The notes under the pieces are model-generated. The model saw nothing but the letters and a program-made list of their open reading frames with translations, did not search any database and was not told where the DNA came from. The position numbers and the translations under genes are program-made. From Pseudomonas triticifolii (GTDB lineage: Bacteria > Pseudomonadota > Gammaproteobacteria > Pseudomonadales > Pseudomonadaceae), in the NCBI RefSeq assembly GCF_014358015.1, contig NZ_JACONV010000003.1:1-64000 (forward strand): a stretch of DNA of 64,000 nt, read 5' to 3'. Every line of letters begins with the position of its first letter. The stretch's first letter is position 1. Shown piece by piece: positions 54,021 through 64,000 of this stretch.

Positions 54021-54749
54021 ATGCTCAGCCATCGCTTACACGCGTTGACCTTCAGCGCCTTATTCGTCTGCCATTCTGTGTCTGCCCAGGTTCTGGAGCG
54101 GGATCTGGGCGACTTCGACCTGAAACTGGCCACCACCCCCACGCGCAGCATGGCGCAGGGCCTGGTGACGCCCAGCGGCGGCTCCGGTTCTTTCCATGGC
54201 GGGATGGACCTGACCCATGAAAGCGGTTTCTATTTTGGCCAGTGGGCCCCGAACATGGGGTTTACACCCGACAGCGCGCTGGAAGTCGATTCCTACATGG
54301 GCTTCAAGAAACCCTTCGACAACACGCTGGGTTACGAGCTTGGGATGATTCGCTACAGCTATCCCGACACCAGTCAGATCGACAGCCACGAGTTCTATGC
54401 CGGGCTACGGATGGAGAACAGTCGGGTCGGCGCAGCCTTCAGCAACGATGTGGGCTCGCGTGACAGCACGGTGTTCATCGACCTTGGCGCCATTGAGCGG
54501 CTGGGCGTGGGCGTACGCATGCAATACGCCAACCACCAGTTCGACACGCCACAGACCGCCACTGATGGTGGACAGATCAACGGCTTCAATGACTGGTCGC
54601 TGAATCTGTCTCGCCCCTGGCTGGGCATCGACATGAATCTGATCTACAGCGGATCGAGCCTTAGCGGCGGCGATTGCAGCGTCTACAGCGGCCACAACAC
54701 GCGCTGTGACGGCACGTTTACCCTGAAGGCCGTACGTTCGTTCTTCTGA
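54021..54749 (+). CDS. TorF-like putative porin (TIGR02001/Gcw_chp type)
   Basis: 242 aa. Signal peptide (1-22, SVSAQ) then an antiparallel beta-barrel pattern ending with an aromatic (RSFF). SMAQGLVTPSGG near 48 and FYFGQWAPNMGF follow the RG-x3-T...P-x-v-Q-gg-x-d pattern of the TIGR02001 family. Outer membrane, proposed porin. AAGGAG before the ATG. Confidence 0.8.
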   Translation: MLSHRLHALTFSALFVCHSVSAQVLERDLGDFDLKLATTPTRSMAQGLVTPSGGSGSFHGGMDLTHESGFYFGQWAPNMGFTPDSALEVDSYMGFKKPFDNTLGYELGMIRYSYPDTSQIDSHEFYAGLRMENSRVGAAFSNDVGSRDSTVFIDLGAIERLGVGVRMQYANHQFDTPQTATDGGQINGFNDWSLNLSRPWLGIDMNLIYSGSSLSGGDCSVYSGHNTRCDGTFTLKAVRSFF

Positions 54750-54790
54750 CAGAACAACCCGGTTGAACCACCGCGCGTTACACTCCTCTA

Positions 54791-54810
54791 CTGCACAGAA
54801 CCTGTGCAGT
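54791..54810 (+). terminator. Hairpin between porin and lipoprotein genes
   Basis: A stem of CTGCACA with TGTGCAG around a 6-nt loop lies 41 bp after the porin stop; there is no T-run. Confidence 0.4.
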
Positions 54811-54829
54811 CAGTACCCAAGGAGTGGTC

Positions 54830-55702
54830 ATGCAGTCTTTGTTCAAAGCCTTCAGTACAATGTTGATGGCCGTGTTGCTGCTCACTGGATGCAATCAGGT
54901 GGGGCTGGCGTATCGCAATCTGGATGTGATCATTCCGTGGACGCTCAGCGACTACCTGGACATGAGCTCCGATCAGAAAAGCTGGCTGGATGTGCGCCTC
55001 AAACAGCACCTGAGCTGGCATTGCAGCACTCAGCTCCCTGAGTACCTGAACTGGCTGGACAAGCTGGAAGAGATGGTGAAGAGCGATCAGGTGACCTATG
55101 AGGGCCTGCAAGCGCGCACCAACGAAGCCAGGCAAGCCATCGCCACCATCTCCCGCGAGATCACGCCATCGGCCGTCGAGCTGCTGGCGCGCTTCGACGA
55201 CAAGCAGGTCCAGGAGATGCAGAACGCATTTGCCAAGGACCAGCGCAAGCGCGAGAACAAATACCTCGACCAGCCTCTGGAACGCCAGATTGCCGAGCGC
55301 GCTGACCGCATGGAAAAGCGCCTGACGCCGTGGATTGGCAAACTGAATCAGCCTCAGAAAGACCGAATACAAGCCTGGTCGGCGTCACTGGGTGAACAGA
55401 ACAAGGCCTGGATCGAGAACCGCACGCGCTGGCAGAATCTGTTCCTGGCCACCGTGCAGCAACGTCAATCCAGCGACTTTGCACAACGCATCGGCGCGCT
55501 GTTGCAGGATCGGGAAACATTCTGGACGCCGGAATATCGCAAGGCATATGACCAGACCGAGAAGGCAGCCATATCGTTGATCGTCGACGTCACCGCGCAA
55601 AGCACGCAGGAGCAGCGTGATCGTCTGCTGAGCCGCATCGCAGACATGCGCAAGGACTTTACCGATCTGAACTGCCTGAAGTCCGCAGGCGCGGCCCGAT
55701 AG
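54830..55702 (+). CDS. Lipoprotein, DUF6279-like
   Basis: 290 aa. Lipobox LLTGC at about residue 21, then NQVGLAYRNLDVIIPWTLSDYLDMSSDQKSWLDVRLKQHLSWH, typical of this Pseudomonas lipoprotein family. The mature part is almost all helical and highly charged. Envelope-located, function unknown. AAGGAG five bases before the ATG at 54830 decides the start over a GTG two codons earlier. Confidence 0.8.
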   Translation: MQSLFKAFSTMLMAVLLLTGCNQVGLAYRNLDVIIPWTLSDYLDMSSDQKSWLDVRLKQHLSWHCSTQLPEYLNWLDKLEEMVKSDQVTYEGLQARTNEARQAIATISREITPSAVELLARFDDKQVQEMQNAFAKDQRKRENKYLDQPLERQIAERADRMEKRLTPWIGKLNQPQKDRIQAWSASLGEQNKAWIENRTRWQNLFLATVQQRQSSDFAQRIGALLQDRETFWTPEYRKAYDQTEKAAISLIVDVTAQSTQEQRDRLLSRIADMRKDFTDLNCLKSAGAAR

Positions 55703-55770
55703 GTCTACAGCATGGCTGCCTGATCAAGGAAACGCGCTGCCAACAAGGCAGCGCGTCAACAGCGGTTGAA

Positions 55771-56148
55771 TCAGGCCACCTGCGGCTTTGACGCCACTTC
55801 GTCGAAGGTTGCCGGATCCAGACCGTCTTCCTGCCTGCCGAGCACCTCGCGCGGGTGGTCGTTACCGGGAATACTGCTGTCGATCAACGCCAGCAGACTT
55901 GATCCACGTGGGGTCAGGATGAATCCGGAACGCCCGCCATCCTCATCTGCCAGACGCGACTGAATGAAACCACGATTGGTCAACAGCTCCTTGAGCTGAG
56001 CGGCTTCGGCTTCCAGTGTTCCCGGATCAGCAACGGTTTCACCCTCTGACGCTCGGGTGGTGGCGTATTCCTGCGCATCAAACGAGCCGCCACCGCTGTT
56101 CTGTACTTCATGAAGCAGACGTTCGATAAGGTCCCAGTTGTAAGTCAT
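55771..56148 (-). CDS. Winged-helix-like hypothetical protein (DUF2513-like)
   Basis: 125 aa. NWDLIERLLHEVQ at the N-terminus and LLTNRGFIQSRLADEDGGRSGFILTPRGSSLLALI in the middle follow the DUF2513 layout: helix, helix-turn-helix, beta wing with G-x-T-x-x-G. The acidic C-terminal tail is extra. Probably a small DNA-binding or phage-derived regulator. GGAGGG seven bases before the ATG at 56148. Confidence 0.65.
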   Translation of the reverse strand: MTYNWDLIERLLHEVQNSGGGSFDAQEYATTRASEGETVADPGTLEAEAAQLKELLTNRGFIQSRLADEDGGRSGFILTPRGSSLLALIDSSIPGNDHPREVLGRQEDGLDPATFDEVASKPQVA

Positions 56149-56337
56149 TGTCAAACCCTCCGTCCTGCATGGATGAATGGCTCATGACATCCAGTCACAA
56201 GCGTATGTCTCAACGTTGTGACCTGCACGGTGTGTAGCCGTTCAGCCAGGATGCCGAGTTGCAGGACGGGGATGGGAATACGCAGGCAGGGGCACGAAAC
56301 CTAATGGGTAAGCGCCGTGTCTCCCCCCTTCTTCGAG

Positions 56338-56673
56338 GTAGGGCTGTCGCGCAACTTCGTGCGGACTCGTCCGCGCTGGGAGCGGGACATTCAGCCGAAG
56401 TGTTGTGTCCGAAAATCAGTCTTCGTGGACAAGTCCACTCCTACTCATTGAAAACCGGTTTCATCAACCAGTGGGAGCGAACTTGTCCGCGAATACTGTA
56501 TTTCAGCCGCTGGATATCTATCAGATGTACCGGCCTTTTCGCGGACAAAGGGAACGCAGCCGGCCCGCACACAAAATCATGTTTACTCAGCGGGTCACAG
56601 GACGGCGATGACGCCAGGTCAGACGCTGAAGGGTCGTCTGACAGAGCGCATCGCCGGAACGCCGCCTCCCACA
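56338..56673. repeat. Cluster of REP elements
   Basis: Within the 567-bp gap 56149-56715 there are at least four REP-related units: a degenerate GCGGACtcGTCCGC near 56350-56380, a clear unit at 56471-56493 (gtgggagcgaacttgtccgc then gaa), fragments near 56410 and 56532, and a reverse unit of the GGCGGC class at 56651-56673. No gene is supported here. Confidence 0.65.
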
Positions 56674-56715
56674 CGTTTCCGTGCTTCAGGAGGTCAGCGC
56701 GTGTGCTTCAGCAGA

Positions 56716-58053
<1,338 letters not shown>

Positions 58054-58320
58054 GGGTGCTACCTCGACGAAAAACAAAAATACAGCTGCATAGCGTAACG
58101 GTTTCGAGCGCCGGGGCCGAGTTTCTTTACCACCAACGGCTGATTTTGTTTGGCAAAGCACTGGCTCCACCCGATCGCGCCATCGAAACAGACGCTGGCG
58201 GGACACAGCCTATGGCGCATTTTGGGACGCCCGTACGGGATTTTTGTTCACCTTCAGATTCCGTTAAGAAACCAACTCGATACTCCACCTCACTCGCTGA
58301 CTGGGGGAGGAACCTCACCA

Positions 58321-58998
58321 ATGCCTGATATCGACTGGAACATTTGCCTGCCGCTGCAGTTCGGCAATCCCGACGCTGCACCGTTGATCCTTTCCCGTGC
58401 AACGACTGACGACCCTCAGCGCCTTGCCTGCGAAACCTTTATTCAGACCCGTTTCCAGAAAGCCCACAACGCCGACGTTCGGCACTTCATGCCTGAACTG
58501 TTCGGGCTCAGCGACGGCAGCGGAGCACTGTGCGCCGTGGCCGGTGCTCGTCTGGCAGCCAGCGGGGAGTTGTTTCTGGAGCGTTATCTGGATGAGCCCA
58601 TTGAGCAGCAGGTCCGTATGGCTGCAGGGCGTCCGGTCGAGCGGCGGGCCATTGTCGAAGTCGGCAACCTGGCCGCCAGTTCACTGGGCAGCGCGCGGCT
58701 GAGCATCATCACCGTGACCTGGCTGCTGGCGGTGTGCGGACTTGAGTGGGTGGCGTTCACCGGCAACACCGCGCTGGTCAACAGTTTCAACCGGCTGGGC
58801 CTGTGCCCGGTCACACTGGGCCCGGCCGATCCGCTGCGCCTGGGCGACGAGCGCCACGCGTGGGGCAACTACTACCAGACCCAGCCCAGCGTGCATGTCG
58901 GCGACATCGGCGCAGGCTTTCGGCACCTGAGTCATACCGGTGTGTTCGAACGCTTCGGCCTGCCGCTGACGCTGGAGGAGCGTTGCCATGTCGCATGA
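58321..58998 (+). CDS. Thermostable-hemolysin family protein
   Basis: 225 aa, soluble. RRAIVEVGNLAASSLGSARLSIITVTWLLAVCGLEWVAFTGNTALVNSFNRLGL matches the thermostable hemolysin (Vibrio delta-VPH) family, whose fold is GNAT-like. GGAGGAACC before the ATG at 58321. It is the first gene of a packed operon (next start overlaps by 11 bp) with a synthetase, an HDO and an SDR, so it is more likely an acyl-transfer enzyme than a toxin. Confidence 0.82.
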   Translation: MPDIDWNICLPLQFGNPDAAPLILSRATTDDPQRLACETFIQTRFQKAHNADVRHFMPELFGLSDGSGALCAVAGARLAASGELFLERYLDEPIEQQVRMAAGRPVERRAIVEVGNLAASSLGSARLSIITVTWLLAVCGLEWVAFTGNTALVNSFNRLGLCPVTLGPADPLRLGDERHAWGNYYQTQPSVHVGDIGAGFRHLSHTGVFERFGLPLTLEERCHVA

Positions 58999-60481
58999 AC
59001 GTGAAATGTTCTGGAACAGACTGGAAAGGTTCGCTCACGAACAGCCCGGACAGATAGCGCTTAAAGGCGACACGGTGGACGTGCGTTACGACGCACTGCT
59101 CGTCGAGATCCAGCAGCGCCGCCAACAACTGCAACAGGCTGGCACCCGCGTCGTGGCACTGCTGCTGGGCAACAGCCCTGACGCCTTGCTGTGGGACCTG
59201 GCCATTCTGTTCGAAGGCTTGAGCTGCGTCGCCCTGCCGCCGTTTTTCAGCGTCAGCCAGCAACTGCACTGCCTGGAGCAGAGCCAGGCCGACCTGGTCA
59301 TCGCGGACCCCGCGCACCATGCGCAACTTGAGGCGGCGCATTACCAGGCTCATGCTGAAAACGGCACGCTGTTCTGGCGTCGCGCCTTCAGCGCAGAGTC
59401 GAAGATGCCGCCAGGCACTGCCAAACTCACGTTCACATCGGGCACGACCGGCACGCCCAAAGGCGTATGCCTGAGCGCCGACAGTGTCCTGACCGTTGCC
59501 CGCGAGCTGTACGAAGCCAGCCGCCCGTTGCAACCGACGCATCACCTGACCCTGTTGCCACTGGCAATCCTGCTGGAAAACATCGGTTGTTACGCAGCGT
59601 TGTATGCAGGTGCGAGGGTCAGCCTGCCGAGTCAGCAGACGCTTGGCATTCAAGGCGCCAGCGGCATCGATACCCAACGCCTGCTGACGTGCCTGAACCA
59701 GCAGCGCGCCGACAGCATGATTCTGGTCCCGCAATTGCTGCTGTTACTGGTCACGGCCTGCGAGATGGGCGTATTCGATGCCTCGACGCTGCGCTTCGTG
59801 GCCGTAGGCGGGGCGCGTGTCAGTCGCGAACTGCTGGTCCGTGCGCAGGCCGCAGGCCTTCCGGTTTTCGAAGGCTATGGCCTGTCGGAGTGCGCCTCGG
59901 TCGTAGCGCTGAATCGTCCTGGCCTGCAGCGCATCGGCAGCGTCGGCAAGCCGCTGCCCCATGTTCAGGTACGCCTGGCCGACGATGGCGAAGTGTTGAT
60001 CGGCAAGGTCCCCATGCTGGGCTATCTGGGCGACCCCGCGCCTGCCGATACGTGGTGGCCGACCGGCGATCTGGGTGAGTTCGACGCCGATGGCTATCTG
60101 CACCTCAAGGGCCGGAAGAAACATCAGTTCGTTACCAGCTTCGGGCGCAACGTCAACCCGGAATGGGTCGAGGCCGAACTCACCCAAAGCGGGCGTATCG
60201 CCCAGGCGTTCGTCTACGGCGAGGCCATGGCGCACAACCATGCGCTGCTGTGGCCGCAGCGCCCGGACATCACCGACTCTCAACTCGCCGAGGCCGTGGC
60301 TCAGGCCAACCAGCAACTGCCGGATTACGCCCGCGTGCGCGACTGGACACGGCTCACACAACCGTTCAGCCCGGCCAACGGTCTGGCGACCGCCAATGGC
60401 CGGCCTCGTCGCGACGCCATTCTCGATCACTACCGCTCCCTGTTCATTTCGTCGAACCCTGCCGAAGGTATTTCATCATGA
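58988..60481 (+). CDS. AMP-dependent acyl-CoA/acyl-carrier synthetase family protein
   Basis: 497 aa, ANL superfamily. The adenylation P-loop TFTSGTTGTPKG (148-159), FEGYGLSECASVV and GDLGEFDADGYLHLKGRKKHQFVTSFGRNVNP carry the usual nucleotide and hinge motifs. It probably activates a fatty or other carboxylic acid as acyl-adenylate for the following genes. The ATG overlaps the hemolysin-family gene end by 11 bp and its stop overlaps the HDO gene by ATGA. Confidence 0.88.
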   Translation: MSHEREMFWNRLERFAHEQPGQIALKGDTVDVRYDALLVEIQQRRQQLQQAGTRVVALLLGNSPDALLWDLAILFEGLSCVALPPFFSVSQQLHCLEQSQADLVIADPAHHAQLEAAHYQAHAENGTLFWRRAFSAESKMPPGTAKLTFTSGTTGTPKGVCLSADSVLTVARELYEASRPLQPTHHLTLLPLAILLENIGCYAALYAGARVSLPSQQTLGIQGASGIDTQRLLTCLNQQRADSMILVPQLLLLLVTACEMGVFDASTLRFVAVGGARVSRELLVRAQAAGLPVFEGYGLSECASVVALNRPGLQRIGSVGKPLPHVQVRLADDGEVLIGKVPMLGYLGDPAPADTWWPTGDLGEFDADGYLHLKGRKKHQFVTSFGRNVNPEWVEAELTQSGRIAQAFVYGEAMAHNHALLWPQRPDITDSQLAEAVAQANQQLPDYARVRDWTRLTQPFSPANGLATANGRPRRDAILDHYRSLFISSNPAEGISS

Positions 60482-61167
60482 GTTTTTTCCAGACCCTGCA
60501 AGACGCCACCCAGCAAGAGCGTGACACCCTGTTCAACCAGCCCATCATCCGCCAGGCATTAAAGGGCCAGGTCAGCCTGGAGAGCTATCGGGCGTTTCTG
60601 TCGCAAGCCTATTACCACGTGCGCCACACGGTGCCGCTGATGATGGCCTGTGGCGCGCGCCTGCCGAGCCGACTGGAATGGCTGCGCGCCGCAGTGTGCG
60701 AGTACATTGAGGACGAGTACGGTCACGAGCAGTGGATTCTCAACGACCTGAGCGCCTGCGGTGGGGATGCAAACGCTGTACGCGACGGCGCACCGGGAAC
60801 CCCCATCGAACTGATGGTGGCGTATCTCTACGACCTGATCGCACGCGGCAACCCAGTGGGCCTGTTCGGCATGGTCAATGTGCTGGAAGGCACCAGTATC
60901 GCGCTGGCGACCCACGCCGCCGACAGCATCCGCGAACACCTGGAACTGCCCGCCAAGGCGTTCAGCTACCTGAGTTCCCATGGCAGCCTGGACATCGGTC
61001 ATATGGAAACCTTTCGCACGCTGATGGACCGTATCGACGACCCGCAGGACCAGGCGGCTGTCATCCACGCCTCGAAAATCGTGTATCGCCTGTACACAGA
61101 CATGTTCCGCGAACTGCCCGGCATGCTGACTCAAGACCATAAGGAAATCGCTCATGCGACTGTCTGA
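60478..61167 (+). CDS. Heme-oxygenase-like diiron oxidase family protein (TenA-like)
   Basis: 229 aa. Helical bundle with a likely metal-ligand set: EDEYGHEQW (E80, H83), LEGTS (E137), and SHGSLDIGHMETF (H168, D172, H175). This H-x3-D-x2-H pattern is typical of HDO enzymes. It is only distantly similar to the two HDO proteins at 13585 and 17314. Following an acid-activating enzyme and followed by an SDR, it may oxidise or decarboxylate the activated chain. Start overlaps the synthetase stop (ATGA). Confidence 0.8.
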   Translation: MSFFQTLQDATQQERDTLFNQPIIRQALKGQVSLESYRAFLSQAYYHVRHTVPLMMACGARLPSRLEWLRAAVCEYIEDEYGHEQWILNDLSACGGDANAVRDGAPGTPIELMVAYLYDLIARGNPVGLFGMVNVLEGTSIALATHAADSIREHLELPAKAFSYLSSHGSLDIGHMETFRTLMDRIDDPQDQAAVIHASKIVYRLYTDMFRELPGMLTQDHKEIAHATV

Positions 61168-61963
61168 CGCCCGCGTTGTACTGACGGGTGCCAGCGGCGG
61201 TATCGGCCTGGCGATTGCCGAGGCGTTGTGCAGCCATGGCGCACAGGTCCTGGCAGTGTCTCGTCACGAACACCCCTTGCGCGCCCTGCTCGCCCAATAC
61301 CCACACACCCTGCACTGGGTCGAAGCCGATCTGTGCAGCGAGGAAGGCCGTCGACGCGTCGTGACAAAGGCGCAGGCGCTACAGGGCGTCAATCTGCTCA
61401 TCAACGCAGCAGGCACCAACCATTTCGCAATGCTGGATCAGCTTCCATCCAGCGACATCGACGCTATGCTGATGATCAATCTGCACGCGCCGATTCAGTT
61501 GACGGGCGCGATGCTGCCTCTGCTCAGACAGGCCGAACAGGCCATGGTGGTGAATGTCGGCTCGACCTACGGCTCCATCGGCCACGCGGGTTACGCGACC
61601 TACTGCGCGAGCAAATTTGCCTTGCGCGGTTTTTCCGAAGCACTGCGCCGCGAGCTGGCAGATACGCGTGTCAGCGTCCTGTACGTTGCCCCCCGAGCGA
61701 CACGCACCACGATGAACAGCCCGGCAGCGCAGGCGTTGAACGAGGCGCTCAAGTCCGGCGTCGATGATCCGGCGCATGTGGCGCACGCCGTGGTGCATGC
61801 CATCGCCGGAGATCGTCGCGACCTGTACCTGGGGTGGCCGGAGCGTTTTTTCGTACGGCTCAACAGCATTTTGCCTACGCTGGTCGATCGAGGCCTGCGT
61901 AAACACCTACCCTTGATCCGTCGTCTGAGCAGTACTCACCCGCAAGAGAAGCAGACCCTATGA
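61154..61963 (+). CDS. SDR-family oxidoreductase
   Basis: 269 aa, classical short-chain dehydrogenase. The cofactor motif TGASGGIG (13-20) and catalytic YATYCASK (Tyr and Lys) with the preceding Ser in NVGSTYGS are complete. The C-terminal 60 residues are less usual (GWPERFFVRLNSILPTLVDRGLRKHLP) and suggest membrane association, as in some acyl-chain reductases. It overlaps the HDO gene by 14 bp and the next gene by ATGA. Confidence 0.87.
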   Translation: MRLSDARVVLTGASGGIGLAIAEALCSHGAQVLAVSRHEHPLRALLAQYPHTLHWVEADLCSEEGRRRVVTKAQALQGVNLLINAAGTNHFAMLDQLPSSDIDAMLMINLHAPIQLTGAMLPLLRQAEQAMVVNVGSTYGSIGHAGYATYCASKFALRGFSEALRRELADTRVSVLYVAPRATRTTMNSPAAQALNEALKSGVDDPAHVAHAVVHAIAGDRRDLYLGWPERFFVRLNSILPTLVDRGLRKHLPLIRRLSSTHPQEKQTL

Positions 61964-62607
61964 AAAGAATCGTGTTGGCCTTCGTCGGCCTGATCAGTCT
62001 GCCCGTCTGGGCTGCCCTGGATGCCCCTGACCAGCAACGCCTGAGTACCATCCAGCAGGACTGGAGGCGGATTCAGTACGACCTGCCCAAAGACCAGCGT
62101 GCCGCCGCCTTCGAAAAGCTGGCGACGCAATCGACCGATTTCGTCAAGGATCGCCCGACGGCGGCCGAAGCCTGGATCTGGTCCGGGATCGTCAACAGCA
62201 GTTGGGCCAGCGCCCAAGGGGCGGGCCTCGGCGCGCTGGGAAAAGCCAAGCAGGCCAAGGCTGATCTGGAAAAAGCGCTGAGCATTGATCCTACTGCCCT
62301 GCAAGGCTCGGCTTACACAAGCCTGGCCGTACTGTACGATCGCGTGCCGGGTTGGCCGCTGGCGTTTGGCGATTCGGACAAGGCCGGTGAATTGCTTCAG
62401 CAAGCGTTGAAAATCAACCCTGACGGCATCGATCCGCTCTACTTCTGGGGTGATCACCTGTACCGCCAGGGCAAATACGCTGAAGCCCGCGATGCCCTGA
62501 ACAAGGCCTTGAAGGCGCCACCCAGACCTGGCCGCGAGCAGGCGGATGCGTCGCGCAAAACAGACATTCAGACCTTGCTGGTCGATGTGAACAAGAAGCT
62601 CAACTGA
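61960..62607 (+). CDS. Exported TPR-repeat protein
   Basis: 215 aa. Signal peptide 1-19 (LISLPVWAALD), then two or three TPR-like repeats (AKADLEKALSIDPTALQGSAYTSLAVLYD, LLQQALKINPDGIDPLYFWGDHLYRQGKYAEARDALNKAL). Periplasmic scaffold by appearance. It overlaps the SDR by ATGA and lies 10 bp before the response regulator, so all are one transcript. Confidence 0.82.
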   Translation: MKRIVLAFVGLISLPVWAALDAPDQQRLSTIQQDWRRIQYDLPKDQRAAAFEKLATQSTDFVKDRPTAAEAWIWSGIVNSSWASAQGAGLGALGKAKQAKADLEKALSIDPTALQGSAYTSLAVLYDRVPGWPLAFGDSDKAGELLQQALKINPDGIDPLYFWGDHLYRQGKYAEARDALNKALKAPPRPGREQADASRKTDIQTLLVDVNKKLN

Positions 62608-62617
62608 CGGAGCCAAC

Positions 62618-63280
62618 ATGCGCCTGCTGCTGATCGAAGATGACGCTGCCCTGGGCGAAGGTATCCATCAGGCGCTAAGCCGTGAGGGTTATACCGTCGA
62701 CTGGATTCGTGATGGCAGCAGTGCCTTGCACGCCCTGCTCAGCGAGACGTTTGACCTGGCGATTCTCGACCTCGGTCTGCCAAGGCTGGATGGCTTCGAG
62801 GTGCTCAAACGCCTGCGTCACAGCGGCTCGACGCTGCCGGTCATGATCCTGACCGCGCGGGACTCCACGGATGACCGCATCACCGGCCTGGATACCGGCG
62901 CCGACGATTACCTGGTCAAACCCTTCGACGTCTCGGAACTCAAAGCCCGTCTGCGTGCGCTGCTGCGGCGCAGTGCGGGGCGCGCCAAAGTACTGATCGA
63001 GCACGCAGGCATCATCCTGGACCCTGGCACCCAACAGGTCAGCTACCACAACGAACCGGTGGCGCTGACCCCCAAGGAATACCAGCTGCTCTACGAACTG
63101 CTCTCGCCGCCAGGTCGGGTAATGACCCGCGAACGGCTGATGCAGTTGCTTTACGGCTGGAACGAAGAGGCCGAAAGCAACACGCTTGAAGTGCACATCC
63201 ACCATTTGCGCAAGAAGTTTTCCAGCGACCTGATACGCACGATTCGCGGCGTCGGCTATCTGGTGGAGGAGCGCTCTTGA
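62618..63280 (+). CDS. OmpR-family response regulator (QseB/TctD-like)
   Basis: 220 aa. Receiver domain with EDD near residue 8 and phospho-acceptor Asp in LAILDLGLPRLDGFEVL, then a winged helix with NTLEVHIHHLRKKF. GGAGCC before the ATG at 62618. It directly follows the operon of hemolysin-family, synthetase, HDO, SDR and TPR genes, so it may autoregulate this pathway. Its kinase begins in the next overlapping gene. Confidence 0.9.
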   Translation: MRLLLIEDDAALGEGIHQALSREGYTVDWIRDGSSALHALLSETFDLAILDLGLPRLDGFEVLKRLRHSGSTLPVMILTARDSTDDRITGLDTGADDYLVKPFDVSELKARLRALLRRSAGRAKVLIEHAGIILDPGTQQVSYHNEPVALTPKEYQLLYELLSPPGRVMTRERLMQLLYGWNEEAESNTLEVHIHHLRKKFSSDLIRTIRGVGYLVEERS

Positions 63281-64000
63281 AGTCGATCCGCCGCCGTACC
63301 TTGACGCCCATCATCGGCCTGCTGCTCGCCGGTCTGCTGGTCCTCACGTTGTTCAACGTGCATGACAGCAATCACGAAATCGCCGAAATCTATGACGCAC
63401 AACTGGCACAGAACGCCAGGCTCCTGGAAGGCATCATGCGCATGCCGCTGGAGCGCCAGGAACACGCGCAGCTTTATGAGGCGTTCAACCTGGCGCTGGC
63501 TCAGGCCGAACCGCGTCTGGACGGTCACCCCTACGAAAGCAAGATTGCCTTTCAGGTCTGGGACAAGGACGGTCGTTCACTGGTGCGCACGGCCAGTGCA
63601 CCGACATTCACCCATCTGCCGGAAAGTGCCGGCTTCAGCAATTTTCCCGACCTGAACCGCCATTACTGGCGTGCGTTCGTGCTCAATGACACCCAGAACG
63701 GGCTGCGTATCTGGGTAGGCGAGCGTGACGATGTGCGTTCGGATCTGGTCAACCGTATCGTTCGCCACACCGTGCTGCCCAATCTGATCGGCAGCCTGCT
63801 GCTGGTGCTGGCCATCTGGCTGGCCATCGGCTGGGGCCTGAAACCGCTGGCCAACTTCGCCCACACCCTCAGAGGTCGACATGCGGGCTCGTTACAACCC
63901 TTGAGCCTGACACCCTTGCCGAGTGAACTGGAGCCCATGCAGGCAGCGCTGAACCGGCTGCTGGGGCAGATTCAGGAACTGCTCAAGCGTGAACGTCGCT
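63277..64000 (+). CDS. Sensor histidine kinase, partial at the window end
   Basis: The frame opens with TTG at 63277, overlapping the regulator stop (TTGA), and stays open to the window end (241 codons). It starts MKSIRRRTLTPIIGLLLAGLLVLTLFN (membrane helix 1), has a periplasmic domain of about 130 residues, a second helix near 165-190 (LLLVLAIWLAIGWGL), then a cytoplasmic HAMP-like linker with ELEPMQAALNRLL. This is the QseC/TctE layout; the H-box and ATPase domain should lie beyond 64000. The frame has no nearby ATG, so the TTG start and coupling are likely. Confidence 0.85.
   Translation, partial: MKSIRRRTLTPIIGLLLAGLLVLTLFNVHDSNHEIAEIYDAQLAQNARLLEGIMRMPLERQEHAQLYEAFNLALAQAEPRLDGHPYESKIAFQVWDKDGRSLVRTASAPTFTHLPESAGFSNFPDLNRHYWRAFVLNDTQNGLRIWVGERDDVRSDLVNRIVRHTVLPNLIGSLLLVLAIWLAIGWGLKPLANFAHTLRGRHAGSLQPLSLTPLPSELEPMQAALNRLLGQIQELLKRERR

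Noticed and set aside
60478..61167. UndA (1-undecene-forming oxidase)
   Set aside because: Fold and ligand pattern are shared, but length, flanking motifs and genetic context differ; sequence similarity is not evident.

Overview
The window looks like chromosome from the Pseudomonas syringae group. The evidence is the class Ia nrdA with two ATP-cones, an orphan Hcp with an effector/immunity pair, Pseudomonas-type REP elements (gtgggagcg...cttgtccgcgaa), an Aer-like receptor, a TorF-like porin, and high-GC coding sequence broken by a few AT-richer patches. Species is inferred from gene content and style, not from a search.

Layout. 44-2397: an RstA/RstB-like two-component pair. 2398-7585: nrdA-nrdB, preceded by a DnaA box, two tandem NrdR-type boxes one 32-bp step apart, and a leader with three hairpins, one of them terminator-like. 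7627-11037: a modification island with dcm, vsr and an EcoRII-type restriction endonuclease. 11448-12155: a C4-like structured RNA followed by a BRO-N (antirepressor-type) gene. 12635-20383: the most interesting region, a candidate phosphonate biosynthetic cluster. It holds a PEP mutase with the full EDK-x5-NS signature, a class I aminotransferase, two paralogous heme-oxygenase-like diiron oxidase (HDO) proteins, a fosmidomycin-resistance-type (Fsr) MFS exporter, a second MFS exporter and a divergent LysR regulator. No phosphonopyruvate decarboxylase is present.

20567-23606: a hypothetical gene, then hcp, a DUF4225-like effector candidate and a small membrane immunity candidate. 23719-30391: Aer-like chemoreceptor, topoisomerase zinc-ribbon protein, periplasmic protein, divergent LysR/MFS pair around a palindromic operator, and a MASE2-GGDEF cyclase. 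30396-33302: AT-richer accessory genes of unknown function. 33852-39807: MHS transporter, TonB-dependent receptor, PepSY protein, PQQ-dependent sugar dehydrogenase and a secreted protein. 39979-43391: two soluble histidine kinases, one translationally coupled to an RsbQ-like hydrolase. 43541-47765: a DapF-like protein lacking both catalytic cysteines, a cytosine deaminase-like enzyme, two acetyltransferases and an orphan OpuAC-type binding protein. 47775-56148: def, yihY, csbD-like, DUF2177, DsbA-like, cvfB, TorF-like porin and lipoproteins. 56338-58053: REP cluster and a DEAD-box helicase.

58321-64000: a tightly overlapping operon of thermostable-hemolysin family protein, AMP-dependent synthetase, a third HDO-type protein, an SDR, a TPR protein, a response regulator and a sensor kinase cut by the window end. 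This looks like a second small-molecule (fatty-acid derived) pathway, possibly with its own two-component control. Start sites were chosen by Shine-Dalgarno position and family length. No tRNA, rRNA, CRISPR or complete insertion sequence was seen.
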